From the NCBI GenBank assembly GCA_947449535.1, contig CANFRP010000002.1:1-64000 (forward strand): DNA of 64,000 bases, written 5' to 3'. Numbering within the stretch: the stretch's first letter is position 1; every line of letters begins with the position of its first letter. Origin of the DNA: Actinomycetota bacterium. GTDB lineage: Bacteria > Actinomycetota > Actinomycetes > Nanopelagicales > Nanopelagicaceae. Made by a program: the position numbers and the translations under genes. This document shows positions 29,347 to 40,628 of this stretch, piece after piece. The notes under the pieces were generated by a model. The model was not told the origin of the DNA. It did no database searches and was given only the letters and a program-made list of their open reading frames with translations.

Positions 29347-29592
29347 ATGAAAAAAATCGCTCTAGCAGTACTCATCGCATCTGCACTCGTTGCAGCATCC
29401 ACAACAGTCGCATCGGCGACACCTAAGAAGCCATCAGTCACCACAAAGGGTGGCGCAGAAGGCACCAAGAGCCACGAAGCATCAGAAGGTGCAAATACCG
29501 AAGGCGCTGAAGGCGGCGCTAAGGCAAAGAAGATCCCTTCAAAGACAACTCCAAAGATCAAGACAACTAAGAAAGCTTCAGTTAAGAAGTAA
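29347..29592 (+). CDS. small secreted Lys/Ala/Gly/Thr-rich low-complexity protein
   Basis: 81 aa; signal peptide MKKIALAVLIASALVAASTTVASA, then low-complexity basic C-terminus. Confidence 0.6.
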   Translation: MKKIALAVLIASALVAASTTVASATPKKPSVTTKGGAEGTKSHEASEGANTEGAEGGAKAKKIPSKTTPKIKTTKKASVKK

Positions 29593-30756
29593 TTAGTTTT
29601 TAATTGTTAGTCGAGAACCGACTGCAAGAAGTAGCGCTAGCGCCGCGGGAATAAACATCGTGGCGCGAAGCGTAGTTAGATCGGCGAGAGCGCCCAGAAT
29701 TGGTGGGCCCACGACAAAGCCGAAGTAAGTTATTCCAGAAACTTTAGCAACAGCCACAGATGGCGAAATGACTCCTGGGTATTCCTTTAGCGCAAGATCT
29801 CCGGCCGCACTGAACATCAACGGAATAACGACTGCAACTCCCAGTCCTAATAAGAACCATCCGATGGTAATTCCATAAACCCCACCGACAGTAAGACCTG
29901 CAGCCAGACCTAACCCACCAATTAATCCACTCACCGAAATCAACAGCCGTGATCCAAATTTTGTTGCTAACCGATCGCCGAGAAATCTTCCTACGACCAT
30001 GGTGAAAGTGAATGCTATGTAAGGCAGCGTTGCTTGTGCTGGTGCTGCATGAAAAGTATCGCGCGCAAGAATTGCACCCCAATCGCTAGCCGAACCCTCG
30101 GCAATGGCGCCACAGAATCCGAGAAGTCCCATCGTCCAGAAAATTGCAGGTTGCTTAACTTTTCGCTCATTAGTGAATGGATGTTTATCCGCAGCTGCCG
30201 AAAGAAAAAGTCCATGTATAGCCAGAGTCGTTGCCAACATGATTATGGTGACAATCGCGGCATGTTTCTGAGTGGATAGCCCCAGCTTAATTGTGAGCGC
30301 GCCGAGCGCGCCTCCGCCGAGCGCGCCGAGCGACCACATCGCATGGAACATCGACATCATCCGCCGACCAGCACGCTGCTCGACCGTAATGCCATGAGAA
30401 TTCATAGAAACATCTTGCGTTGCCATAAAAAATCCCAAGAGATAGAGCGAGAGCACAAAGAAGTAAATGTTAAATTGAAGCGGAACGATAGAAACCGCGA
30501 GGGCTAATCCGGTATTACCTATTTGGGTGAGCGGCTTGCTGCCATATTTTGCGGCGAGCTTCCCGGCAGGTCCAAGGGCGGATAAAACACCTGCGGCAAC
30601 AAAGAAAAGGCAGATACCGAGGGAGCTATTGGAAAGTGCTAAGTGTTTCTTTAAATCCGGGATCCGAGAGACGAAAGTACCGGCCACAAGTCCATTGCAA
30701 AGAAAGGAGGCGGTCACTGCAATGCGAGCTCTTTGGACTTCACTCAATCGATTCAT
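29593..30756 (-). CDS. MFS transporter, resembling the 27089-28309 gene
   Basis: 12-TM-like; RIPDLKKHLALSNSSLGICLF. Confidence 0.82.
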   Translation of the reverse strand: MNRLSEVQRARIAVTASFLCNGLVAGTFVSRIPDLKKHLALSNSSLGICLFFVAAGVLSALGPAGKLAAKYGSKPLTQIGNTGLALAVSIVPLQFNIYFFVLSLYLLGFFMATQDVSMNSHGITVEQRAGRRMMSMFHAMWSLGALGGGALGALTIKLGLSTQKHAAIVTIIMLATTLAIHGLFLSAAADKHPFTNERKVKQPAIFWTMGLLGFCGAIAEGSASDWGAILARDTFHAAPAQATLPYIAFTFTMVVGRFLGDRLATKFGSRLLISVSGLIGGLGLAAGLTVGGVYGITIGWFLLGLGVAVVIPLMFSAAGDLALKEYPGVISPSVAVAKVSGITYFGFVVGPPILGALADLTTLRATMFIPAALALLLAVGSRLTIKN

Positions 30757-30801
30757 TAGCCAAGGGTAGGGATTAGAAGTGGGTGCACCTAGTATTACGC
30801 C

Positions 30802-32232
30802 ATGAAAAAGCAGGCAAAAATGGCGAAGCTAGAACTTAATGGAACTAATTTCATCAAAGAATCTGAGCGTGGTGGAAGCGTCCGTTCGCTTTTCTGGCCA
30901 TGGGCTGCTGGCAATGTTTCGCTCCTTGCGCTCTCATATGGATCATTTTTCTTAGGATTTGGAATCTCATTCTGGCAAGCTACCTGGGCTGCAATCATTG
31001 GCACCGTTGCCTCCTTTGTATTAGTAGGTATCAGTTCCCTCGCCGGAAAGCGCGCTAACGCACCAACAATGATTCTCTCCCGCGCAGCTTTTGGCGTGAA
31101 GGGAAATATTCTTCCCGGGCTCTTGTCATATCTTATTTTTGTTGGCTGGGAAACCGTCCTTGTTTCACTTGCAACCTTGGCCACCGAGACTGTTCTCACC
31201 CGCGTCGGGCATATTGATCACAACCTCGCCCGGATCATTGGCTTTATCGCCGCTTCAGGTTTAACAATCTTTGGAGGAGTCCTGGGATTCCATGTCATCA
31301 TGAGAATGCAACGTTTGCTCACACTTGCCACCATTGCACTCACTATTGGATATATGGCGCTGACCATCAGCAAAGTCGATTGGCATGCAGTGCACTCACT
31401 CCATAGCGGATCGATTCAAGGGTTTATTGGCGCGCTGATCTTTGGCGTAACCGGCATCGGACTTGGTTGGGTTAATTCAGCTGCTGATTATTCGCGTTAT
31501 CTGCCACGCAATTCATCTAGTCGCGGCGTTGTGGGATGGACCGTCTTTGGATCTTCGGTTGTACCTATCATCATGGTTATCTTTGGTGCACTTCTGGCTG
31601 GCTCAAGTTCTGACTTATCCGGCAAAATTGCGAGCGATCCAATTGGCGCTCTGACAACTTTGCTTCCTACCTGGTATTTAATTCCCTTTGCCATCGTTGC
31701 TGTATTAGGTCTAGTTGGCGGTGCAATCCTTGACTTGTATTCATCTGGACTGACACTCATCTCCATCGGCTTGCCGGTAAAGCGACACATTGCAGCAAGT
31801 ATTGATGGTGTAATCATGACTGTTGGCACGATTTATATCGTCTGGTTCGCTGGAAATTTCATCGGCCCATTCCAAGGTTTCTTGATCACCCTGGGTGTAC
31901 CAGTCGCGGTCTGGTCTGCAATCTTTGTTGCTGATATCATCATGCGAAAGCGAGATTACGCTGAAGCCGAACTCTTTGATTCAGCCGGACGATATGGATT
32001 AATTAATTGGGATTCAATTTCCATCGTTGTAGTCGGAACAATCATTGGTTGGGGATTTGTAACCAATCCACTTGCTTCATGGCTCTCGTGGCAGGGCTAC
32101 TTTATGGGCGCTATTGGGGGCAAATCAGGAGCCTGGGCATATGCAAACGTGGGAGTTCTCTTTGCGCTAGTTATTGGGTTTGTTGGACATATTTATTTAT
32201 CCAAGAAGACTGTCTTCAATCAAGAAAATTAA
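30802..32232 (+). CDS. NCS1 family cytosine/purine/allantoin permease (CodB-like)
   Basis: polytopic; SRAAFGVKGNILPGLLSYLIFVGWETV, NSAADYSRYLPRNSS. Confidence 0.88.
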   Translation: MKKQAKMAKLELNGTNFIKESERGGSVRSLFWPWAAGNVSLLALSYGSFFLGFGISFWQATWAAIIGTVASFVLVGISSLAGKRANAPTMILSRAAFGVKGNILPGLLSYLIFVGWETVLVSLATLATETVLTRVGHIDHNLARIIGFIAASGLTIFGGVLGFHVIMRMQRLLTLATIALTIGYMALTISKVDWHAVHSLHSGSIQGFIGALIFGVTGIGLGWVNSAADYSRYLPRNSSSRGVVGWTVFGSSVVPIIMVIFGALLAGSSSDLSGKIASDPIGALTTLLPTWYLIPFAIVAVLGLVGGAILDLYSSGLTLISIGLPVKRHIAASIDGVIMTVGTIYIVWFAGNFIGPFQGFLITLGVPVAVWSAIFVADIIMRKRDYAEAELFDSAGRYGLINWDSISIVVVGTIIGWGFVTNPLASWLSWQGYFMGAIGGKSGAWAYANVGVLFALVIGFVGHIYLSKKTVFNQEN

Positions 32233-32246
32233 ACCTTGAGAAAATA

Positions 32247-32278
32247 AATAAGGCCCCGGTTCTCACCGAGGCCTTATT
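32247..32278. terminator. bidirectional terminator between convergent permease and ctaE genes
   Basis: AATAAGGCC-C-CGG-TTCTCA-CCG-A-GGCCTTATT with A/T flanks. Confidence 0.85.
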
Positions 32279-32292
32279 TGAGGGATTTACTA

Positions 32293-32901
32293 CTAGTTAA
32301 CGATCGATATTGTGATCGCACAAATGATGCCGGAGACCGCAATCCAGGTAAACCAGGATGCGGCAGTCTTCATTCTCCAGCTTTCAAGCACCGGATTAAC
32401 ATCTGCGCGACGTGCGCGGATAACTAATCCGAGTGCAATAAATGCTCCAAGAATGTAATGGAACAAGTTTGCGGCAGCGATCAAAGTCCAAGTCGAAGCA
32501 TATGAACCTTGGAATGCATGAGTCTCATGATCAGTAAGACCGGCAGTTGCCATCTGATTCCACTGAGCATAGAGACCGTAGACAAGTGCCAACAGAGTGA
32601 TGATGGCGATATTTCCAAATGCCTTGCCACTGCGCATCGCAAAGCGATGAGCAATTGCAGCAACGATTAAAGGAATCGTGGTCATCCAGCCGGTGGCAGC
32701 GCTAAGAACCTTTGCGCCTTCCGGTGTCCAGTTGTTGTGATCTGTACCGACGTTGAGGTTACGGAGGTAGAACCACGTGAAGACCATGCCGAATACAAAT
32801 GCAGCATCAGCAACGATCAAGAGACGTACTCCTAAACGCTCACGACGACCCACAACTCCTGGTGCATCGTGATGGATATGGAATTTAGTATCTGTAGACA
32901 T
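32293..32901 (-). CDS. ctaE: cytochrome c oxidase subunit III
   Basis: RERLGVRLLIVADAAFVFGMVFTWFYLRN; operon with ctaD and ctaC. Confidence 0.88.
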   Translation of the reverse strand: MSTDTKFHIHHDAPGVVGRRERLGVRLLIVADAAFVFGMVFTWFYLRNLNVGTDHNNWTPEGAKVLSAATGWMTTIPLIVAAIAHRFAMRSGKAFGNIAIITLLALVYGLYAQWNQMATAGLTDHETHAFQGSYASTWTLIAAANLFHYILGAFIALGLVIRARRADVNPVLESWRMKTAASWFTWIAVSGIICAITISIVN

Positions 32902-34778
32902 TAGTGAGCTGCCTTTCCGTATCCATATGGATCGCTTGTGATAACTGGAAGTTCATCAAAGTTCTCTAGTGGAACTGGGTAAGGAACAGTCCATTCCAGA
33001 GTCTTGGCGCCCCATGGGTTCATTGGTGCAATCTTTCCGTGGCGCCATGAGTGAACTACGGCCCAGAGAAGAATGATGAATCCAAGTCCAATGGAATAAG
33101 CACCGATGGTGCTCACCATGTTGGCAGTTCCATATTCCTGGGCATAGTCAGCAACACGACGTGGCTGGCCTTCAGCGCCAACAATAAACATTCCAAGGAA
33201 CAGGACGTTGAATCCAATCTGGATTAACCAGAATGAGATATATCCCGCGCGCTCGTTGAGCATGCGACCTGTCATCTTTGGATACCAGTAGGCAAGTCCT
33301 GCGACTGCTCCAGTAAGTGCAGCACCCATCAATGTGTAGTGGAAGTGCGCAGTCACATACATAGAACCGTGGAGGTAGTTATCTGCAGGAACATCTGAGA
33401 GATATAGACCAGTGATTCCACCGATCAACATATTCCAGAGGAATGCAAAGACGCCAAGCATCGGCAACTTCATCCATGGTCTGCCGTTCCACATGGTTCC
33501 CAGAATTACCAAGAAGATAAGCCCGGTCGGTACCGAAATCATCTCGGTCGTTACCATGAATGGTCCATTAAGCATCGGCATCCAGCCAGACATATACATG
33601 TGGTGTGCCCATACAAGTACAGAGAGCCCTGCGATTCCCGCAAAACCAACGACAGCTGATGTATATGAGAAGAGTGGTCGACGTACAAAGACCGGGACGA
33701 TTTCCATCAACGCTGCAACACCAGGAAGCAGAATGACGTAAACCTCTGGGTGGCCCATGATCCAGAAGAGGTGGGCATAGAGCCAACCACTTCCGCCAGC
33801 GTTGGCATCAAAGAAGCCAGTCTGGAAAGTACGGTCCATAGCTGTTTGAATCATCGACAACATAAATGTTGGGAACGCTGGAACAGCAAGAGCGACAGAG
33901 ATGGTTGCACCAATCACGAAGATAGGTACACGGTTCCATGTCATTCCCTTTGTGCGCATACCAACAACTGTTGCAGTGATGTTCGCACCAGCAACTGCTG
34001 TAGATACCGCGAAGATAATGATTGTGCAGAGGAATGCATTCATTCCTGGACCAGCTTGAACGCTAAGCGGAGCATAAGCAGTCCAGCCAGTAGGGATTCC
34101 ACCGAGGAACCAAGCGCTACAAAGCACTGGGATCGCGGTGAACAAAACCCACCAAGAAAGTGCGTTAAGGCGAGGGAATGCCATATCGCGAGCACCGATC
34201 ATGATCGGCATGATGTAGTTACCGAAAGGACCTGTAGCAACGACGATCATGGCAACGATCATTGTGATGCCGTGAAGGCCAACCAATGAGTTATAGATCG
34301 AAGGAGTTACAAGCTTTGCACCTGGCATAGCCAAGTTGGTACGAATCATCATTGCGAGAGTTCCGCCGACAGCCAACATTGCAATAACGCCCCAAAGGTA
34401 TTGAATACCTACCACCTTATGGTCGGTGCAATATTTGAAGTAGCGCTTGATGCCTTGGCCATCGCCTGCAAGATAAAGCTGCTCTTCAGCAGTCAGATCT
34501 TTTCCGATCATCCAACGCCATGGTCCGATGAATGCACCAATTCCCACCAAGAAACCGACAGACCACATAAGCATTGATGCGATCAGTGCTTGGTTATGGT
34601 TATTGATATCTTGAGTTGGTTCCCAATCCGGATTACTTCCGCGGACTAGTTTGTAGGTTACGTAAGCAAAAATAATTCCGACGATAAGTCCGGTACCCAT
34701 GTTGAGCTTGGTGATCAAGCTCTTCTGTGGATTAGGGACTGGTCGTGCAGATTTTGTGTGGTGATCAAGTGTTGTCAT
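32901..34778 (-). CDS. ctaD: cytochrome c oxidase subunit I
   Basis: LVGLHGITMIVAMI, LFWIMGHPEVYVILLPG, WAHHMY, VTAHFHYTLMG; start at MTTLDHH. Confidence 0.95.
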   Translation of the reverse strand: MTTLDHHTKSARPVPNPQKSLITKLNMGTGLIVGIIFAYVTYKLVRGSNPDWEPTQDINNHNQALIASMLMWSVGFLVGIGAFIGPWRWMIGKDLTAEEQLYLAGDGQGIKRYFKYCTDHKVVGIQYLWGVIAMLAVGGTLAMMIRTNLAMPGAKLVTPSIYNSLVGLHGITMIVAMIVVATGPFGNYIMPIMIGARDMAFPRLNALSWWVLFTAIPVLCSAWFLGGIPTGWTAYAPLSVQAGPGMNAFLCTIIIFAVSTAVAGANITATVVGMRTKGMTWNRVPIFVIGATISVALAVPAFPTFMLSMIQTAMDRTFQTGFFDANAGGSGWLYAHLFWIMGHPEVYVILLPGVAALMEIVPVFVRRPLFSYTSAVVGFAGIAGLSVLVWAHHMYMSGWMPMLNGPFMVTTEMISVPTGLIFLVILGTMWNGRPWMKLPMLGVFAFLWNMLIGGITGLYLSDVPADNYLHGSMYVTAHFHYTLMGAALTGAVAGLAYWYPKMTGRMLNERAGYISFWLIQIGFNVLFLGMFIVGAEGQPRRVADYAQEYGTANMVSTIGAYSIGLGFIILLWAVVHSWRHGKIAPMNPWGAKTLEWTVPYPVPLENFDELPVITSDPYGYGKAAH

Positions 34779-35575
34779 GCTGTGTGACCTCCTTGGGTAA
34801 TAACCCACTTATTGAAATCATCGGTAGTCATAACTGCACCGGTGGTCTCCATGTATGCGTGATAGAGGCCGCAGAGTTCTGCGCACTTCACATCGATTTC
34901 ACCAAGTTTGATTGGTTTTGTAGTGACTGTTGTGTGGGCCAGACGATTTGCATCGACTTTCACTCCAAGCTGTACGGGCCAGAATGAATGGTTCACATCA
35001 GCAGAGACAATGTCGAAGACAACTGCTTTATTAAGGGGAAGATTTAAAACTTCAGATTTAAATCCGCCCATGGATTCTGGATATTCGAAAGTCCAGACCC
35101 ACTGATTGCCAACAACTTTTACCACCATGGCATCTTTTGCTTCACGAACAGATGCCTCGGCTGCAGTGTTCATTTCTACGAGCCCGTAGATAACTGCTGT
35201 GAGTGTGAGGATTGATGCCATGACGCTAAATGTGGCAACGCCCAATCGGTTGGTACTAAACCCTGGGCCATCCGCAGGAGGTGTATCGCCTTTATGGCGA
35301 CGTAGGAAAGCGTGAGTCGCCATACTTAAAACGAATCCGCAGACCGGCGCTGAAATGATCGTGAAGATCACCATTAGGCGAGTAGTCGACCGCATCTCAT
35401 TAGAGAGACCCTTAGGCATCCAACGTGGGTAGAGATAAAGGGCTACGAGAACAAAGACCAAGGTGTAGAAAAACGCCCAAGCAACTGTGCTGGATACATC
35501 TTTGCGCTTTAAGAATTTGCTAAAACGCTCTCCTGGTGTTGGCTCTACTTTATTAAATTGCTCATGTTCACTCAT
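34775..35575 (-). CDS. ctaC: cytochrome c oxidase subunit II with CuA site
   Basis: VNHSFWPVQLGVKVDANR and CAELCGLYHAYM CuA motif, N-terminal TM segments. Confidence 0.93.
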   Translation of the reverse strand: MSEHEQFNKVEPTPGERFSKFLKRKDVSSTVAWAFFYTLVFVLVALYLYPRWMPKGLSNEMRSTTRLMVIFTIISAPVCGFVLSMATHAFLRRHKGDTPPADGPGFSTNRLGVATFSVMASILTLTAVIYGLVEMNTAAEASVREAKDAMVVKVVGNQWVWTFEYPESMGGFKSEVLNLPLNKAVVFDIVSADVNHSFWPVQLGVKVDANRLAHTTVTTKPIKLGEIDVKCAELCGLYHAYMETTGAVMTTDDFNKWVITQGGHTA

Positions 35576-36324
35576 GCGACTGTTACCTTTCCTGACATAT
35601 ATCCGTATGCGCTCATTGCTGCACCGAACTTGCCGTAAGTACCGTCACCGCACGGGAACTGACAGTTCCACACGTACTCGCCACCTGTATCAGGTGTGAG
35701 AACAGAGAAAGTCATTGTGTGACCTGCGTTATGGGTTTCAGCATTTGTTGTTGGGACAAATCCATTGTCATCTTCTTCAACTTTGAGAAGTGGCACATTT
35801 ACGAACCATGACTTCTGTGATCGGGTAGGAAGTCCGTGGATGGTGAAGGTGTGTTGGACTTTGCAACCATTATCAACTGCAAGATCACACGGAACTGAAC
35901 TCTGATCCACGCCGTCGTAATTCACAACGTTGCCGACTGTGCCGACAACTTTGTTGAAGTAGGTGTTGTTAAGAGTTTCGCCACCGTCATACCCGTGGAT
36001 AGTAAAAGTTACATATGTGTTCTTAGGAAGAACGATATGGCTCACTGAATACTGAACCCAGTCATTCTTATTAATATGCACACCGTCATACTTCAGAGCT
36101 TCGGCAGGCCCGGGATAAACACCGAGCGTGATCGCAGCTTTCTTGTATGTCTTGCCATCAATGTCGATAGTTCCATCGACTGCGGATGCCGCCAACTTTG
36201 GCGACGGATCCTGACTTGCGCTGCGGAGTGTGAAGCCAACTCCCGCAACCACAGATACGCCAAGAACGACTGCGAGAATTGCGCTCGCACTACGCTTGGA
36301 GGCGCTCATGTTTGTACCGGACAT
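35572..36324 (-). CDS. membrane-anchored cupredoxin-like protein at head of ctaCDE operon
   Basis: N-terminal TM; two-part cupredoxin-like sequence with WNCQFPCGDGTYGKFGAAM; start assigned to MSGTNMSAS. Confidence 0.7.
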   Translation of the reverse strand: MSGTNMSASKRSASAILAVVLGVSVVAGVGFTLRSASQDPSPKLAASAVDGTIDIDGKTYKKAAITLGVYPGPAEALKYDGVHINKNDWVQYSVSHIVLPKNTYVTFTIHGYDGGETLNNTYFNKVVGTVGNVVNYDGVDQSSVPCDLAVDNGCKVQHTFTIHGLPTRSQKSWFVNVPLLKVEEDDNGFVPTTNAETHNAGHTMTFSVLTPDTGGEYVWNCQFPCGDGTYGKFGAAMSAYGYMSGKVTVA

Positions 36325-36488
36325 GGATTGCCTTTCTGTCGTGCATATTAGATTTTCGAGGGTGGGGAGCCCCTCTTGGATTGCTCTAGGGTACGCCTCA
36401 GGGGGTTCTCTGCATACGCATTGCAGATAACAATCTGAGATCAATTCGAGAACTTTTCAAGAGATAGCTTCAATTAAGGGGGTAGGAG

Positions 36489-37271
36489 ATGGGGCTAAAT
36501 CCATTCTGGGATATCGCCTTTTCCCTGCTAATTCTCAGCATTGCTTGGTGGTATCGCTCTGAAGGCCCGGAGCGCCTTGGCGTATCCCAGGCAAGACGAA
36601 CCCTCTTCTATTCCGGCTTATCCCTTGCTTTCATCGTTCTTGTTGGGCCGATTCCGCATTTAGCGGTTCGAATCTTTGCATTCCATATGGTCCAGCACGT
36701 TTCGCTGATGATGTTGATTGCACCGCTCTTGATTTTGGGATCCCCAGCTAAAGTTTTGTTGGGATCCCGAAAACCGGTGATTGCTAAATCTGCAAGGGCG
36801 CTGGCTAATAACTTCTTATTTCGCCAACTTTTTCGCCCCGAAGTGGGATTCCTCCTCTTTCTGACAACCTTGATTCTTACGCACTTCTCACCGCTGGCAA
36901 ATGCGGGAATGGTGAATTCCAATATCCATAGCCTGACGCTGCTCCTCTTCTTAATCAGCGGATCGATCTATTACCTGCCGGTCCTGACTGGCAACCCATC
37001 TCCTTATCCCGCCTCATATGCAACTCGTGTTCTCTCACTATTTGTGATGATGCTTCCTGAAACGATGACGGGATTCTTTCTTTATTCAGGTAATCACTTA
37101 TTACATGATCATCTCGCCACTACTTCTGGAGCTACCGCTCTTAATGATCAGCACGCAGGTGGAGCGATTATGTGGGCAATGGGAATGCTGGTCGATGCGA
37201 TCTGGATTGCGCTCGCAGTGAAAGAATGGTTTGCTAATGAGAAATTACTTGGCGAAATGGGGGATGAATGA
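36489..37271 (+). CDS. CtaG-like (caa3_CtaG) cytochrome c oxidase assembly/membrane protein
   Basis: HMVQHVSLMMLIAPLLILGSP, LLHDHLA...DQHAGGAIMW; divergent from oxidase operon. Confidence 0.88.
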   Translation: MGLNPFWDIAFSLLILSIAWWYRSEGPERLGVSQARRTLFYSGLSLAFIVLVGPIPHLAVRIFAFHMVQHVSLMMLIAPLLILGSPAKVLLGSRKPVIAKSARALANNFLFRQLFRPEVGFLLFLTTLILTHFSPLANAGMVNSNIHSLTLLLFLISGSIYYLPVLTGNPSPYPASYATRVLSLFVMMLPETMTGFFLYSGNHLLHDHLATTSGATALNDQHAGGAIMWAMGMLVDAIWIALAVKEWFANEKLLGEMGDE

Positions 37272-37510
37272 AAGAGCAACTTCCTGCCAGTCAAGATCCC
37301 AAACGCAAATGGTTGTTATGGGGAATCCCGCTTTGTGCCATCATGATGATTTCACAATTAGATCGTGCGCTCAGTGGCAATTCACGAAGCTGGCTCTATG
37401 TCTTTGAGTGGCCATTCTTCGCGGTCTTCTTGTATTACATGTATTGGAAATTAGGTCAGCCAGAAGATTATGACGACTCTAGCGATCCCAAGCGCGAGCT
37501 AGAAGATTAA
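37268..37510 (+). CDS. small membrane protein coupled to ctaG-like gene
   Basis: 80 aa, TM segments, 4-bp overlap with upstream gene. Confidence 0.6.
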   Translation: MKEQLPASQDPKRKWLLWGIPLCAIMMISQLDRALSGNSRSWLYVFEWPFFAVFLYYMYWKLGQPEDYDDSSDPKRELED

Positions 37511-37514
37511 TTAA

Positions 37515-38954
<1,440 letters not shown>

Positions 38955-40628
38955 CTATACAGACTTACTGCGAAAGCTTGAAATGAAGCGCTCAGCCTTG
39001 AGCGCGGCACGCGCAACTCGAATGAGGTCACTGGCGCGGGGGTAGAGCACAAAGCGGGTCTGCCATTCAGGTTGGAACTTGGCATTGAAGCGATAGAGAG
39101 ATTCGACTTGGAACCAGTTGGAGAAGAGGCGAATGAGGTTGCGCATGCCACGAGTAACCGGGCCGGCGCTGATCTTCTCGGCACGTTCGAAGAGCGATCT
39201 AAATGCAGCAAAGTTCAATGAAATATGACTGATGCCATTTTCTTGGGCAAATTGCGCAGTGCGCACAATCATCAATTCATTCACTCCCGCATGCGATCCT
39301 CGTTCACGTTGCATACGATCGAGCGAAAGTCTCTTTCCGGACCACGGAACGAAATAGAGAAGTCCAACGATTCGACCTTCATTCATCGCTATGGTTACGT
39401 AAGTATCAGGATCAGAATCTTCACCAAAGCGATCCATCGACATGGAAAATCCACGCTCTGGAGTTCCATAACGCCAGGTCTTTGCCAGAGTTCGGAGTTC
39501 GCTTCGGATCGAACTATCAAGATCACTCCACTTAGAAGTGTAAGCAGAATAACCTTTACGAGTTGTCTGATTGATCATATGACGAACATTTCCCATAGCG
39601 CGACCTTCGATGGTGAAATCTTTAACGTTAATAATTGCTTCATCACCAATATCAATCGCAAGCATTCCAGCGACTTCTACCCAGACTTCACCACCACGGC
39701 TGCTTGCTCCCATTACCGCCGGAGTCCAAGCATGCAACTTTGCAACATTTAAGAAGTTTTCAATCGCTTCTGGCCAAAGACTAAATTCACCAAATGGATC
39801 ACCACTTGCCAGCATGACACCGGCTTCGACGCGATATGCAATTCCTGCTTTACGATTATTGGTCCAGATAACGCTCTTATCTCCACGAGTTGCAAAGTAG
39901 CCTAGCGAATCTTGATCGTCATCGTGATCAACTAATTTCTTTACTTGAAGTTGCTCTTCGCTATCCATTCTCGTTATTGGTTTAACTCGGCGGAAGAAAA
40001 GTAGGAGTGGAATGATCAGTGAAAATATTCCGAGCGCACCTAATGAGAAACTGACGGTATCGGTAATGCGTTGGTTGATAAATTCGACTGGACCGCGAAT
40101 TCCCACGAGTCCTTCAATAACTGTTAAGAAAATATCCCCAACTGATGGATTGCCAACGACTTCCGCTCCGTGGCGGAAATAAATAGTAAAGACTCCAACG
40201 CTAACAATTGCGCCGATAATGATGATAAAGCTAACTAGTGGTTGGAACCTTGTCGCTGGATCTGACACAGCGTAAAACTGTGACCGGAAAATAATAAGAA
40301 TTACTAAAAGTGATGAGCCAGTAAGAATTTGGACCACTTGAAAGTGATTATGCAAAACTTCTGAAGCAATATTCACCGATAGAACAATTAGCGCTAATAC
40401 CCAAGCACGCCTCTTACGTCGTATCAGACCGCGCCCTAAAAGTATGGTGATGATTCCAGTGAAGACCGAAGTCGCAAAAGCCGTGGATGAAACAATTACT
40501 GGTAAATAGTGGTTGACATGATGAACTGGGGTTTTGAAACGATGAAGCACGTTGGATGAAACTTCGAGTAATCCGACAAGGTAGGTAAGGCGCCCAATGG
40601 CCTTAGGAGCAATATCGCCTACTTTCAT
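38955..40628 (-). CDS. DUF2156/LysX-N-terminal-like membrane protein (aminoacyl-phosphatidylglycerol synthase-like)
   Basis: N-terminal polytopic region plus soluble domain: YRVEAGVMLASGDPFG, DFTIEGRAMGNVRHMINQTTRKGY, GVNELMI; no LysRS domain. Confidence 0.8.
   Translation of the reverse strand: MKVGDIAPKAIGRLTYLVGLLEVSSNVLHRFKTPVHHVNHYLPVIVSSTAFATSVFTGIITILLGRGLIRRKRRAWVLALIVLSVNIASEVLHNHFQVVQILTGSSLLVILIIFRSQFYAVSDPATRFQPLVSFIIIIGAIVSVGVFTIYFRHGAEVVGNPSVGDIFLTVIEGLVGIRGPVEFINQRITDTVSFSLGALGIFSLIIPLLLFFRRVKPITRMDSEEQLQVKKLVDHDDDQDSLGYFATRGDKSVIWTNNRKAGIAYRVEAGVMLASGDPFGEFSLWPEAIENFLNVAKLHAWTPAVMGASSRGGEVWVEVAGMLAIDIGDEAIINVKDFTIEGRAMGNVRHMINQTTRKGYSAYTSKWSDLDSSIRSELRTLAKTWRYGTPERGFSMSMDRFGEDSDPDTYVTIAMNEGRIVGLLYFVPWSGKRLSLDRMQRERGSHAGVNELMIVRTAQFAQENGISHISLNFAAFRSLFERAEKISAGPVTRGMRNLIRLFSNWFQVESLYRFNAKFQPEWQTRFVLYPRASDLIRVARAALKAERFISSFRSKSV

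Noticed and set aside
30295-30332. GC-rich direct repeat GAGCGCGCCGAGCG (two copies, 24 bp apart)
   Set aside because: Lies in frame in the MFS gene and encodes the Gly/Ala/Leu-rich SLGALGGGALGAL helix; explained by coding
33750-34289. 179-aa plus-strand ORF antisense to ctaD
   Set aside because: Cys/His/Arg-rich shadow frame of a strongly conserved ctaD coding region, with no domain or RBS support
39225-39752. 175-aa plus-strand ORF antisense to the DUF2156 gene
   Set aside because: Shadow ORF, no recognisable motif; opposite frame has clear family motifs
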